Shown here piece after piece: positions 33,602-41,767 of a stretch of 43,453 nucleotides of DNA; positions within the stretch are counted from its first letter, which is position 1, and each line of letters starts with the position of its first letter. Source of the DNA: Barnesiella sp. WM24. Lineage in GTDB: Bacteria > Bacteroidota > Bacteroidia > Bacteroidales > Muribaculaceae. A program made the translations under genes and the position numbers. The notes under the pieces were generated by a model. It did not search any database, was not told the origin of the DNA, and worked only from the letters and a program-made list of their open reading frames with translations. The stretch spans positions 1 to 43,453 of the forward strand of contig NZ_SPPC01000018.1 in the NCBI RefSeq assembly GCF_004570975.1. The letters run 5' to 3'.

Positions 33602-35611
33602 ATGATTAATAAGATAAAAACCGCCGGCGTGGCCCTGCTCACAATGGCTACAAGCATCAATGCAATGGCTAAAGACAAAGACCAGTTCCAATATGTTACC
33701 GACCGCTTCGCTGACATCGAGGTGTTGAGATACAAAGTCCCCGACTTTGAAAATCTTTCTCTGCAGCAGAAACTCCTCATATACCATCTTACCGAAGCAG
33801 CGCTTGCCGGACGTGACATCCTCTGGGATCAGAACGGCAAAGACAATCTTGCCGTCCGCGACCTTATGGAAAACATTTATCTGAACTATAAGGGCGACAA
33901 AAACTCCGGTGAGTACAAGGAATTTGAGAAATATCTTAAACAGATCTGGTTTGCCAACGGTCTTCACCATCACTATTCGATGGACAAGTTCACGCCAGGA
34001 TTCAGCAAAGAGTTTCTGGTGTCACAGATCAATCTTCTCCCTCAGGAAAAGCGCCCTGCCAATCAGGAGACACTTCTCGCCCTTATCTTTGACCCTGCTG
34101 TCAAGCCCAAGAAAGTAAACCAGGCTGAAGGCGAAGACCTTATTCTCACCTCTGCGACAAATATATATGAAGGCGTTACCCAGCCTGAAGTAGAGGCTTA
34201 TTATGCAGCAATCAAAGACACTACCAACCTCACTCCGATATCTTACGGACTCAATACCCGAAAGATAAAAATCGACGGAAAAGTAGTGGAGCAGCCTTAC
34301 AAGGTAGGCGGACTCTACTCCGATGCCATCAAGCGCATTGTCAAAGAGCTCGGACTGGCTGCGGAATATGCTGAAAACCCGGCGCAGAAGGCTTATATCG
34401 ACAAACTTATCGAGTTTTACACCACCGGCGACCTGAAAACATTTGATGAATACTCGATATTGTGGTCGGAAGAAACCGACTCACAGGTCGACTTCATAAA
34501 TGGATTCATCGAGTCATATGACGACCCGCTGGGCATGACCGGCTCATGGGAGTCTATCGTCAATTTCAAAAACAAAGAAGCGTCGGCGCGCACCGAGACG
34601 TTAAGCGGCAACGCGCAGTGGTTTGAAAGCCACAGCCCCGTAAATCCCTCATTCCGTAAAGACGAGGTGAAAGGTGTCTCTGCAAAGGTAATCACCGCGG
34701 CGATACTTGCCGGTGACGCGTATCCCGCTACCCCTATCGGCATAAACCTGCCTAACGCCAACTGGATTCGTGCCGCCCACGGCTCAAAATCAGTTACGCT
34801 GGAAAATATCACCCAGGCTTACGACGAGGCATCCCACGGCGACGGATTCAACGAAGAGTTTGTAATCGACGAGCCTACACGTCAGCTGCTAAACGACTAT
34901 CTGTTTATCACAGATAATCTACACACCGACCTCCACGAGTGTCTCGGACACGCCTCCGGCCGCCTGCTGCCCGGTGTTGACCAGGATGCGTTGAAAGCCC
35001 ACGGCTCAACTCTTGAGGAGGCTCGTGCCGACCTGTTTGCGCTATACTATCTTGCCGACCCGAAGCTGCTTGAGCTCGGTCTGCTCGACAATCCCGATGC
35101 CTACAAGGCAGAATATTACAAATACATGCTCAACGGACTCATGACCCAGTTGATGCGCATAGAGCCGGGCAAAGATGTCGAAGAAGCCCACATGCGCAAC
35201 CGCAAGCTCATCGCAGAGTGGGCATATGAACACGGTAAAGCCGACAATGTAGTGGAATATGTGAAAAAAGATGGCAAGACATTCATCAAAATCAACGACT
35301 ATCGCAAACTTCGCGACCTCTTCGGTCAGCTGCTCGGAGAGATACAGCGCATCAAGAGCGAGGGCGATTACGAGGCAGGCCGTGACCTGGTGGAGAAATA
35401 TGCGGTAAAGGTTGACCCCGCAATCCACAAGGAGGTGCTCGACCGCTATTCTCATCTTGACATAGCTCCCTATAAGGGATTTGTAAACCCGGTCTACACT
35501 CTTGTAAAGGATGCCGACGGCAATGTGACCGACGTGACTGTCGATTACAGCGAGGATTATATCCCGCAGATGTTGCGATATTCCCGCGATTACTCCACCC
35601 TACCGAGATAA
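33602..35611 (+). CDS. Dipeptidyl peptidase III (M49)
   Basis: A 669-aa zinc exopeptidase removing dipeptides from the N-terminus of short peptides. The frame opens at 33572, inside the previous gene, but the ATG at 33602 gives a proper signal peptide (MINKIKTAGVALLTMATSINAMA), so I start there and infer export. The Bacteroides-type zinc motif HECLGH (445-450, shorter by one residue than the eukaryotic HELLGH-plus form) and EEARAD with the third ligand Glu473 are intact. These are close to the positions I recall for B. thetaiotaomicron DPP III. It is the last gene of the dxr run, followed by a terminator. Confidence 0.92.
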   Translation: MINKIKTAGVALLTMATSINAMAKDKDQFQYVTDRFADIEVLRYKVPDFENLSLQQKLLIYHLTEAALAGRDILWDQNGKDNLAVRDLMENIYLNYKGDKNSGEYKEFEKYLKQIWFANGLHHHYSMDKFTPGFSKEFLVSQINLLPQEKRPANQETLLALIFDPAVKPKKVNQAEGEDLILTSATNIYEGVTQPEVEAYYAAIKDTTNLTPISYGLNTRKIKIDGKVVEQPYKVGGLYSDAIKRIVKELGLAAEYAENPAQKAYIDKLIEFYTTGDLKTFDEYSILWSEETDSQVDFINGFIESYDDPLGMTGSWESIVNFKNKEASARTETLSGNAQWFESHSPVNPSFRKDEVKGVSAKVITAAILAGDAYPATPIGINLPNANWIRAAHGSKSVTLENITQAYDEASHGDGFNEEFVIDEPTRQLLNDYLFITDNLHTDLHECLGHASGRLLPGVDQDALKAHGSTLEEARADLFALYYLADPKLLELGLLDNPDAYKAEYYKYMLNGLMTQLMRIEPGKDVEEAHMRNRKLIAEWAYEHGKADNVVEYVKKDGKTFIKINDYRKLRDLFGQLLGEIQRIKSEGDYEAGRDLVEKYAVKVDPAIHKEVLDRYSHLDIAPYKGFVNPVYTLVKDADGNVTDVTVDYSEDYIPQMLRYSRDYSTLPR

Positions 35612-35647
35612 TCGCCACACCGAAATTCAGACCCCGACACACCCTAC

Positions 35648-35683
35648 AAATTACCCGGTTCATTACGAATCGGGTAATTTTGC
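35648..35683 (+). terminator. Terminator after the DPP III gene
   Basis: A 10-bp stem AAATTACCCG (35648-35657) with CGGGTAATTT (35671-35680), then TTG. This is also roughly where the sequence becomes more AT-rich. Confidence 0.7.
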
Positions 35684-35802
35684 ATTTGCCCGTTTAGAGC
35701 AGGATTTTGCCGGTCAAATCACTACTAATCATGTGTTTTATGGGCTGAAAAATTAGCTTAGATGAAATATTTTCATTAAACTTGCAACCAAAAATCATCA
35801 TA

Positions 35803-36030
35803 ATGTCTAAAATCAACAAGCTAAAGACCGTTCTGAACGAAAAGGGAGTGACAAGCAAATGGCTTGCCAACCAGTTGGAGGTGAATCCGACCACAGTCTC
35901 CAAATGGTGTACCAACTCTTCTCAGCCAGATATCCTTACCTTATTGAAAATCGCACATCTTCTTGATTTAGAGGTAATGAGCCTTTATGATGAAGAACTT
36001 GTACGACTATATCAGACCAATGTAGAATAA
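35803..36030 (+). CDS. Small XRE/Cro-C1-type DNA-binding protein
   Basis: 75 aa. A frame from a TTG at 35782 exists, but the ATG at 35803 (MSKINKLKTVLNEKGVTSKW) fits the usual XRE N-terminus. The helix-turn-helix is clear: GVTSKWLANQLEVNPTTVSKWCTNSSQPDILTLLKIAHLLDL. There is no extra effector domain. A 7/8 match to the -7 consensus (TAAACTTG, 35777-35784) precedes it. The TPR-HTH gene starts 10 bp after its stop, so the two form a regulatory operon. It is a candidate binder of the paired boxes near 38.0-38.5 kb (inference). Confidence 0.85.
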   Translation: MSKINKLKTVLNEKGVTSKWLANQLEVNPTTVSKWCTNSSQPDILTLLKIAHLLDLEVMSLYDEELVRLYQTNVE

Positions 36031-36040
36031 TGAACTTTTT

Positions 36041-37894
36041 ATGAGTAAACGCCCAATAAAATTTTATGTTTGTGTACTGCTGTTATCTATTATTATAACA
36101 GCGGTTGGTTGTGTCGGACACAGCGAAGTATGGGAAAAACTGGATGTGGTAGAACAACTTATGGAGACAAAACCAGATTCTGCCCTTGTGTTGCTGGACA
36201 GAGTCAAAGTTTCCGATTTTATCAGCAATGAGGAAGTTGCACGGTATGCCTTGCTCAAATCCATAGCTTTGGATAAAAATTATATTGACACGACAACATT
36301 TGACATCCTTCAACCAGCTATAGACTACTATCTAAAACACGGTTCCCCTGACGAAAAACTGAAGACCTACTACTATCAAGGTCGCATATACCAAAATCAG
36401 GGAGACAATGATTCAGCGATACAAAGTTTTATGCGCGGTAGAGAGTATTTTGGACAATCAGAAGATTCTATTACTATGGCAAACCTTATGGTAGCCAAAG
36501 CTACGATTCTATATACTACATATAAATTCGACGATTACATTCATGACAATCTTTACGCAGCCAAGTTGTATAGGGGTATTGGTAAAGATGGCTACGAAAT
36601 GTCATGCCTTGCCAATGTATTGGACGGAGGTATAATTACTAATAACAAACAACTCGCAGACAGCGTCCTATTTGTGGCTCAGCAGAGGGTCAGTGAAAAT
36701 GAGGAGTTGGGATCTTTATTTTCTCCATATCTTTTATCTTATGCAGTTAATTTCGGAGATAAAGATGATATAATTGAACTTCTTGATTATTGTAACTCAT
36801 TGGATTCTATTGACGATGCTGTTAAAATAGATATTGCAGAGGCATATTGTAAAATTGGAGATTCATATAACGCCAAACGTTTTATAGACTCAATAGATTC
36901 AGTTTCAGACTTGACAAAATCTCTGAAACTTTTGGCAATCAAGCCTGATATCCTTGAACTAAATGGTGATTTTGCAGGAGCTTTATCGGCCTACCGAGAC
37001 TTTTTAACTACTATAGACTCCATACACTTGAATATCTTTTCTCACGATTTGCTGTTTGCCAAAGAACGCCACGAGATGGAGAGATGCAATATGCAGAAGA
37101 TGCAAAAGAGAGATAAAATAATATGGCTGTGTCTCTGTATGGCTCTGGTGTTGCTTTGTATTACAGGATATATTTACTATCATTACAGATTGGGAAAAGC
37201 GAAAGGCTTATTGGATGATCAGGAGAAAAAAAGGTTGCGACTTGAGCAAGACAATCTCAAAAAGGAAAACGAGAATCTTGAACTGAGAAACCATCAGGCA
37301 GAACTGGAAAGGCAGAATCTTCAACAGGCTAATGAAAAGCTTGAGCTGGAAAGGCATAATGCAATTCTTGAAAAACAAGCGGCCGAATTGGATTGTGAGC
37401 GTCAATCATTGGTCGCAGAGAATCTTCATCTTAAAATTGAACAGTTGGAGGATGAGAGTGCTTCTCTTAAAGAGATTTTGGAGAAGCGAAAAGACCTTGC
37501 CAAACCAATAGCAGATGCAATCAAGATAAGGATGGAGATGCTGAACGGGTTATTAGCCACCAAGATTACAGAAAATGATTCATATGCTAAACCCTATGGG
37601 GCTTGGAGAGACCAACTCATTCAGGACAAAGATGAGTTTATGAATACTACTCGTCTTGCGTTCAAAGCTTCACATCCCAAATTTATAGAATATCTGGAAG
37701 CTCACGGACTGACTGAATCTGAAATCAACTATGTCTGTCTTTATGCCATTGGTCTTCGGGGAAAAGAAGCCGGTGAATATATGCAGTTGAAACGACATTA
37801 TCATATTAGTAGCGATGTTCGCAAGAAACTGGGTATTGACGAGCATCAGACCAATATTGGAATCTACATTCGAAAGCTGATGAAACAATTATAA
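36041..37894 (+). CDS. Membrane TPR / coiled-coil / HTH regulator
   Basis: 617 aa. The order visible is: signal or anchor with a lipobox-like end (TAVGC, Cys24), TPR-like helical repeats outside the cytoplasm (about 30-340, e.g. LKTYYYQGRIYQNQGDNDSAIQSFMRG), a transmembrane helix at about 360-382, a long charged coiled coil (about 385-490, Leu/Glu/Lys/Gln heptads), and a C-terminal LuxR-like HTH (LTESEINYVCLYAIGLRGKEAGEYM... VRKKLGID). This is a known Bacteroidetes one-protein transmembrane regulator design. The signal sensed is unknown. Base use is AT-richer than in the housekeeping genes to the left. Confidence 0.8.
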   Translation: MSKRPIKFYVCVLLLSIIITAVGCVGHSEVWEKLDVVEQLMETKPDSALVLLDRVKVSDFISNEEVARYALLKSIALDKNYIDTTTFDILQPAIDYYLKHGSPDEKLKTYYYQGRIYQNQGDNDSAIQSFMRGREYFGQSEDSITMANLMVAKATILYTTYKFDDYIHDNLYAAKLYRGIGKDGYEMSCLANVLDGGIITNNKQLADSVLFVAQQRVSENEELGSLFSPYLLSYAVNFGDKDDIIELLDYCNSLDSIDDAVKIDIAEAYCKIGDSYNAKRFIDSIDSVSDLTKSLKLLAIKPDILELNGDFAGALSAYRDFLTTIDSIHLNIFSHDLLFAKERHEMERCNMQKMQKRDKIIWLCLCMALVLLCITGYIYYHYRLGKAKGLLDDQEKKRLRLEQDNLKKENENLELRNHQAELERQNLQQANEKLELERHNAILEKQAAELDCERQSLVAENLHLKIEQLEDESASLKEILEKRKDLAKPIADAIKIRMEMLNGLLATKITENDSYAKPYGAWRDQLIQDKDEFMNTTRLAFKASHPKFIEYLEAHGLTESEINYVCLYAIGLRGKEAGEYMQLKRHYHISSDVRKKLGIDEHQTNIGIYIRKLMKQL

Positions 37895-37927
37895 ATCAGC
37901 TGGGCTTCCTTTTAACCCCATTCATTA

Positions 37928-37969
37928 AGACAGTCCATTGCCTTGTTAGGCAAATGGACTGTCTTTTTA
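37928..37969 (+). terminator. Terminator after the TPR-HTH regulator
   Basis: A 15-bp stem with one bulged A (37928-37942 with 37949-37964), followed by TTTTT. Confidence 0.8.
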
Positions 37970-38006
37970 TCTGTTTTCTTCATTTTGCCCCATTAAAATC
38001 CAGTGT

Positions 38007-38016
38007 GTCAAACTTT
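38007..38016 (+). promoter_or_regulatory. GTCAAACTTT box 1 (distal, module 1)
   Basis: GTCAAACTTT, 85 bp (start to start) upstream of the same box at 38092. No -7 box follows it at the spacing seen in the proximal boxes, so it looks like an upstream operator half of a pair. Confidence 0.6.
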
Positions 38017-38091
38017 GACCTTGACCACGCGGAAAGCCCATTTAAGACAATAGACATCTGCTTGTTATTTAGAGGGATACAGTAGGCTTGT

Positions 38092-38137
38092 GTCAAACTT
38101 TTATTCTTGAATGCAAATAACGGCCATTGTAATTTTG
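38092..38137 (+). promoter_or_regulatory. Promoter P1 with proximal GTCAAACTTT box
   Basis: GTCAAACTTTT at 38092, TTCTTG with TTG at 38107-38109, then 20 bp, then TAATTTTG at 38130-38137. The distance from box start to -7 start is 38 bp, identical in P2. The ATG of the small ORF lies 36 bp from the start of the -7 box. Confidence 0.7.
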
Positions 38138-38165
38138 TGTTTACTTATGAACAACAAATAACGTT

Positions 38166-38348
38166 ATGATGAATATTACTTCATTTTTCAGAAAAAACAC
38201 CTACATGATAAAATGTAAGGGCATATCTTATATCAGTTGGCGAACATTGCTTTTGCTTGTCTCATTTTTTACGGTTCTTTTGTTAGTGTGTTTTTCCCAA
38301 TATCCGGGTTCTAATGGGGAAAGCATACTCCAGCATATATTATTTTAG
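38166..38348 (+). CDS. Small membrane protein, hypothetical
   Basis: A 60-aa ORF starting MMNITSFFRKNTYMIKCKGI, with one strong transmembrane helix (TLLLLVSFFTVLLLVCFS, about residues 27-44) and a short polar tail. I do not recognise it. The reason for calling it is position: it begins at the same distance behind promoter P1 as the DUF3244 gene does behind P2. It may instead be a leader of an RNA or a decayed copy of a secreted-protein gene. Confidence 0.4.
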   Translation: MMNITSFFRKNTYMIKCKGISYISWRTLLLLVSFFTVLLLVCFSQYPGSNGESILQHILF

Positions 38349-38419
38349 AAGATTGGATAATGCAAAAGAATAATTACCAAGCTACGAAACCCAATGTATG
38401 TGGCTCATGGACTATTGCC

Positions 38420-38429
38420 GTCAAACTTT
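38420..38429 (+). promoter_or_regulatory. GTCAAACTTT box 3 (distal, module 2)
   Basis: GTCAAACTTT exactly 85 bp upstream of the box at 38505, repeating the spacing of the 38007/38092 pair although the sequence between the boxes is unrelated in the two modules. Confidence 0.6.
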
Positions 38430-38504
38430 TGGCTTCCCAAAGCAGAAAAGAAGCACCTCCATAGTTGTAATAAGTTAAATACTAATGTGTTAAAAATATC
38501 AACC

Positions 38505-38550
38505 GTCAAACTTTTCTTCTTGCATGAAAACTTTTTCAGCAGTAATTTTG
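38505..38550 (+). promoter_or_regulatory. Promoter P2 with proximal GTCAAACTTT box
   Basis: GTCAAACTTTT at 38505, TTG at 38520-38522, then 20 bp, then TAATTTTG at 38543-38550. This is the same geometry as P1. It drives the DUF3244 gene, whose ATG is 37 bp from the start of the -7 box. Confidence 0.7.
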
Positions 38551-38579
38551 CTATAGATAAACCAATAAAAAAGCACGAT

Positions 38580-38942
38580 ATGAAAAAGTATCTTCTTCTG
38601 ATTGGAGTCTTAATCTCCATTGCCATTCAGGCTACCGCTGCCAAAAGCGGGGTGTTCATGACCATTTACCGAAAAGGTCATGTAGATAAAAACACAACTG
38701 TCCATCGTTCTCCGATGCGACTCCCAATTGATGTTTTCTACGACAATGTGGCACGACAGATAGAAGTTGCCGGTAATGAGGATATGATTGCACAAATATA
38801 CCTCTGTGATGAAAACGGTAATACATTAGACTACTCTCCATGTGTCAATGTGGTGTTGGATATTCCGAGTAACTATAATGGACTAATCATAATACGCATC
38901 GATGGTGCGGATTGGGTAGCTACGGGAAAAATCATTGACTGA
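38580..38942 (+). CDS. DUF3244 family secreted protein
   Basis: 120 aa from the ATG at 38580. The frame is open upstream to 38394, but that part overlaps promoter P2 and lacks protein-like features. The signal peptide is MKKYLLLIGVLISIAIQATA. The remainder is a single small beta-sandwich: RSPMRLPIDVFYDNVARQIEV, then AQIYLCDENGNTLDYSPCVNVVLDIP and GLIIIRIDGADWVATGKI. DUF3244 proteins are small secreted Ig-like proteins common in Bacteroidales, often near secreted proteases, with unproven function. The next gene is 107 bp away without a clear promoter, so readthrough is possible. Confidence 0.8.
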   Translation: MKKYLLLIGVLISIAIQATAAKSGVFMTIYRKGHVDKNTTVHRSPMRLPIDVFYDNVARQIEVAGNEDMIAQIYLCDENGNTLDYSPCVNVVLDIPSNYNGLIIIRIDGADWVATGKIID

Positions 38943-39049
38943 TACCTCTATGACGAATGAATACACCATCATTTGCCGCGCATAGAAGGAATGATTGTAA
39001 GTGTGTATTTTGAGAATAAACCATAATAATAACCTTAAACACAAACACA

Positions 39050-40729
39050 ATGAGAAAGAAATGCCTACTCATGATTGCTGCCGGCATAGTGCTTGCAACA
39101 GCGAATGTGCCGACAACTGCGGCGCAAGAAGTTGCGGGAATCGAAATCTCTCCAACATCAGTCCTCCCCATAACGGGAGTATCCGAATCTACGGATGGCA
39201 ACTACAACTTCAAGAGTTTCGAGGTCGAGGCTTCCGAGGCGGGTTCGTACTACACGGAATTCTGGCTTCTGCCATCCAAGTATGCCAACAACAGCTATTC
39301 GTCGTTTATGATTTACGTGAACGACAATTACATCGGCTCCATAACTCCAACTGTCGGCAACTGGCAGGCAGTACGTGTTGATGGACATGAGACCTTCGAT
39401 ATGACAGAAGGTACAAATGTAATCACCATCGCAACTCTGGCGCCTGAGTTTCCAGAAGTCGAGACTCTCAAAGTGTCCTTGAATGATGCTGATGCAACAT
39501 TCTCCTCAGAGGCCTACGAAGAATATCTTGATGACGCTGCTGCTGGTGTCACTTATGATATTCCAGAAGATGATGGTATGACGGTGTATGCAAGTGATGC
39601 AACGGGAGTGGGACCGGCGCATTTTTCAAATGTACCTCTGAACTATACATTCTACAAGACCTTCAGCTTCACAAAGGGACAGGAAATCTTCATCACTTCC
39701 TCAAGTTCAGCCGCACACAAGATTGATGTAGTATATTACGGCTCTGAGCCTAAAAGTTCTGGACTCATTGGTCCGACCAATCCGATTATTACGCCGATTA
39801 ATTCTGGCATTCTTAATCCTGGCGTTATCAATCTGACAAGTTTGAATCCATTGGCTGAGAGTTCTGTTATAATTCGACCATATGTAAAATTTCGAGTTCT
39901 ATATACTCCGGCCACTTCTGAGGAAATGCAGGGATTGAGTTGGGTCTTTCCTTCTCAGAAAACCCTGAATTCATCAATGCAGGTAGCTACTGCAAAAATG
40001 AGAATTACTAAATCCGGTCAATATCTTGTACGAGTACGTCATGCTGTAAATGGTGGCTCCGCTTTGGCTGATGTCAATGTAAACGGTGCGTACTATTATG
40101 AAAACACACCTATAACCTTGTCATATAAATCATGTGTTATTCCGGCCGATGGTAATTATTACGCTACATTTACTTGCTGCAATAACTTCGGTACAGATGA
40201 TCCGTACCTGTTCATCCACGGAGCTGATGTCGATAAAATCGTAGGCTTCAATGACGATGCGCCAAGTGCACAAAGAGAACAATACAATCTGTCTACATGG
40301 GATTCCTACATTTCTCAGAAGTACTTCATGAAGACATCCGGCATAAGTGTCAGCAACTACAGTTCATCAAAGCCTACTTCACGCTGTAATATAGTAGCCC
40401 GAATATCAGAGGGGGCTGCGCAGTCCGTGGCTAAGGCAAGAGCCAAAGCCGCTAATACTGCCGGTGTAACTGAGATGTCAATCACAGACGAATCTGTACA
40501 GATTGCCGTCCCTGCGAATATAAATGACTCGTTCTCAATCAATACGACTGAGATTATTCATAAAGTTTCGATATATGGATTGGCAGGTAATCGCATTGGT
40601 TCTGTCAACTGTAATGAATCCTGTGCGATTATACCGACATCCTCCCTTAATATAAATCATCCGGGAATCTATGTCATAAGCGTTGAGACATCAAATGGTG
40701 TAATATCAAAGAAAGTAGCTATTAAATAA
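39050..40729 (+). CDS. Secreted protein with type IX secretion sorting domain
   Basis: 559 aa with a signal peptide (MRKKCLLMIAAGIVLATANVPTTAAQ). It has beta-rich, Ser/Thr/Asn-rich repeats of about 120 residues: two segments resemble each other in carrying a Y-x-x-x-x-F/V-V-N-D/G-x-Y pattern (FMIYVNDNYIGSI near 84, and ADVNVNGAYYYEN near 345). The C-terminal ~70 residues form a type A sorting domain (HKVSIYGLAGNRIGSV... NHPGIYVISVETSNGVISKKVAIK). I do not recognise the main domain. It is likely cell-surface or released through the type IX system. It is followed by another sorting-domain protein and a subtilisin. Confidence 0.75.
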   Translation: MRKKCLLMIAAGIVLATANVPTTAAQEVAGIEISPTSVLPITGVSESTDGNYNFKSFEVEASEAGSYYTEFWLLPSKYANNSYSSFMIYVNDNYIGSITPTVGNWQAVRVDGHETFDMTEGTNVITIATLAPEFPEVETLKVSLNDADATFSSEAYEEYLDDAAAGVTYDIPEDDGMTVYASDATGVGPAHFSNVPLNYTFYKTFSFTKGQEIFITSSSSAAHKIDVVYYGSEPKSSGLIGPTNPIITPINSGILNPGVINLTSLNPLAESSVIIRPYVKFRVLYTPATSEEMQGLSWVFPSQKTLNSSMQVATAKMRITKSGQYLVRVRHAVNGGSALADVNVNGAYYYENTPITLSYKSCVIPADGNYYATFTCCNNFGTDDPYLFIHGADVDKIVGFNDDAPSAQREQYNLSTWDSYISQKYFMKTSGISVSNYSSSKPTSRCNIVARISEGAAQSVAKARAKAANTAGVTEMSITDESVQIAVPANINDSFSINTTEIIHKVSIYGLAGNRIGSVNCNESCAIIPTSSLNINHPGIYVISVETSNGVISKKVAIK

Positions 40730-40790
40730 TAATGAATTGTAGTAGTGGGGCATGAGATATAATGCCTCTCTACTACGTAAAATAATGCTT

Positions 40791-41759
40791 ATGAAGTATT
40801 TAATTACTCCTTTAATCTGTAGTCTGGCAATAAATTGTTTTGCTGAGGAGCCGCAACCACCGGCTCCAAGCGAACCGGACGGAATCATCGGAGGACATGA
40901 ATATGTGAATCTGGGGCTTCCAAGCGGTACACTATGGGCTACTTATAATGTAGGAGCGACTTCCCCTTATGAAAAGGGACATTACTTCGCATGGGGGGAA
41001 GTGGAGCCTCGCGAAGATTTCTCTTGGGAAAGCTATAAGTTCTTTGAAGGATATGAAGTGGACCCGAATAATGGCGAATGGGTTGTTCTTGAGAATATCG
41101 GTGCTGACATATGCGGAACCGAATATGATGCGGCGCGTTATCAGTGGGGCAGCGGCTGGAGGCTTCCCAATGAACAGGAACGCTATGAGTTGCAGATGTT
41201 ATGCTGGAGCAACGGACTTTCTGAAGAAAATGGCGTCCGAGGCGTAAGGATATATGGACCAAATGAACACAGCATATTCTTGCCGATATGTGGGGGCGGT
41301 TTATGGAATGGCGAACAGGATCCATTTCATAATACCGACGCAGCCTATTGGACAGGGGTTGAAATGCCGGAGTACGGTTATAACGGCAGACCAATTGAAC
41401 CCAGCAATGTAGGAATGTCTATGTTGGTGGATTTAGCCGGATTTTCTTCAGGGCATTCGTCCCAAAAAGCTTACGGTCTCAACATCCGTGCGGTGGTCAA
41501 TCCTAAAGAGGCGGGTATTGACAATATAGTTTCCGAGAATGATAAAGTCCGTTTAGCCTACCATAATGGTTGTATTCATGTCTCAGGAAACCATTCCCAA
41601 GGAATGATAAAGGTATTTGACCTTTCCGGGAGAATGACCTTCTCGGATTCCGTCGTGGACGGCACTTGTCTGTTGCCTAAACTGGCAGACGGTATATATA
41701 TCATTTCGTATGCTGATAAAGGAAATAGAATAACAACTCAAAAAATAACAATCAAATAA
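40791..41759 (+). CDS. FISUMP-like secreted protein with type IX sorting domain
   Basis: 322 aa from the ATG at 40791, which gives the best signal peptide (MKYLITPLICSLAINCFAEE). In-frame ATGs at 40785 and 40752 are alternatives. The central part matches the Bacteroidetes/Fibrobacter paralogous domain: GHEYVNLGLPSGTLWATYNVGA, YFAWGEVEPREDFSW, WGSGWRLPNEQERYEL, HSIFLPICGGG, YWTGVE, and AYGLNIRAVVNP. A C-terminal sorting domain (MIKVFDLSGRMTF... LADGIYIISYADKGNRITTQKITIK) follows. The function of the domain is not known. The subtilisin gene starts 8 bp after the stop, so they are co-transcribed. Confidence 0.8.
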   Translation: MKYLITPLICSLAINCFAEEPQPPAPSEPDGIIGGHEYVNLGLPSGTLWATYNVGATSPYEKGHYFAWGEVEPREDFSWESYKFFEGYEVDPNNGEWVVLENIGADICGTEYDAARYQWGSGWRLPNEQERYELQMLCWSNGLSEENGVRGVRIYGPNEHSIFLPICGGGLWNGEQDPFHNTDAAYWTGVEMPEYGYNGRPIEPSNVGMSMLVDLAGFSSGHSSQKAYGLNIRAVVNPKEAGIDNIVSENDKVRLAYHNGCIHVSGNHSQGMIKVFDLSGRMTFSDSVVDGTCLLPKLADGIYIISYADKGNRITTQKITIK

Positions 41760-41767
41760 ATCACATC

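Noticed and set aside
35713-35722. GTCAAATCAC as a fifth operator box ahead of the regulator genes
   Set aside because: It matches only the first part of the box, has no partner 85 bp away and no -7 box 38 bp downstream.
38394-38579. N-terminal extension of the DUF3244 protein
   Set aside because: It contains promoter P2, and a proper signal peptide begins at 38580.
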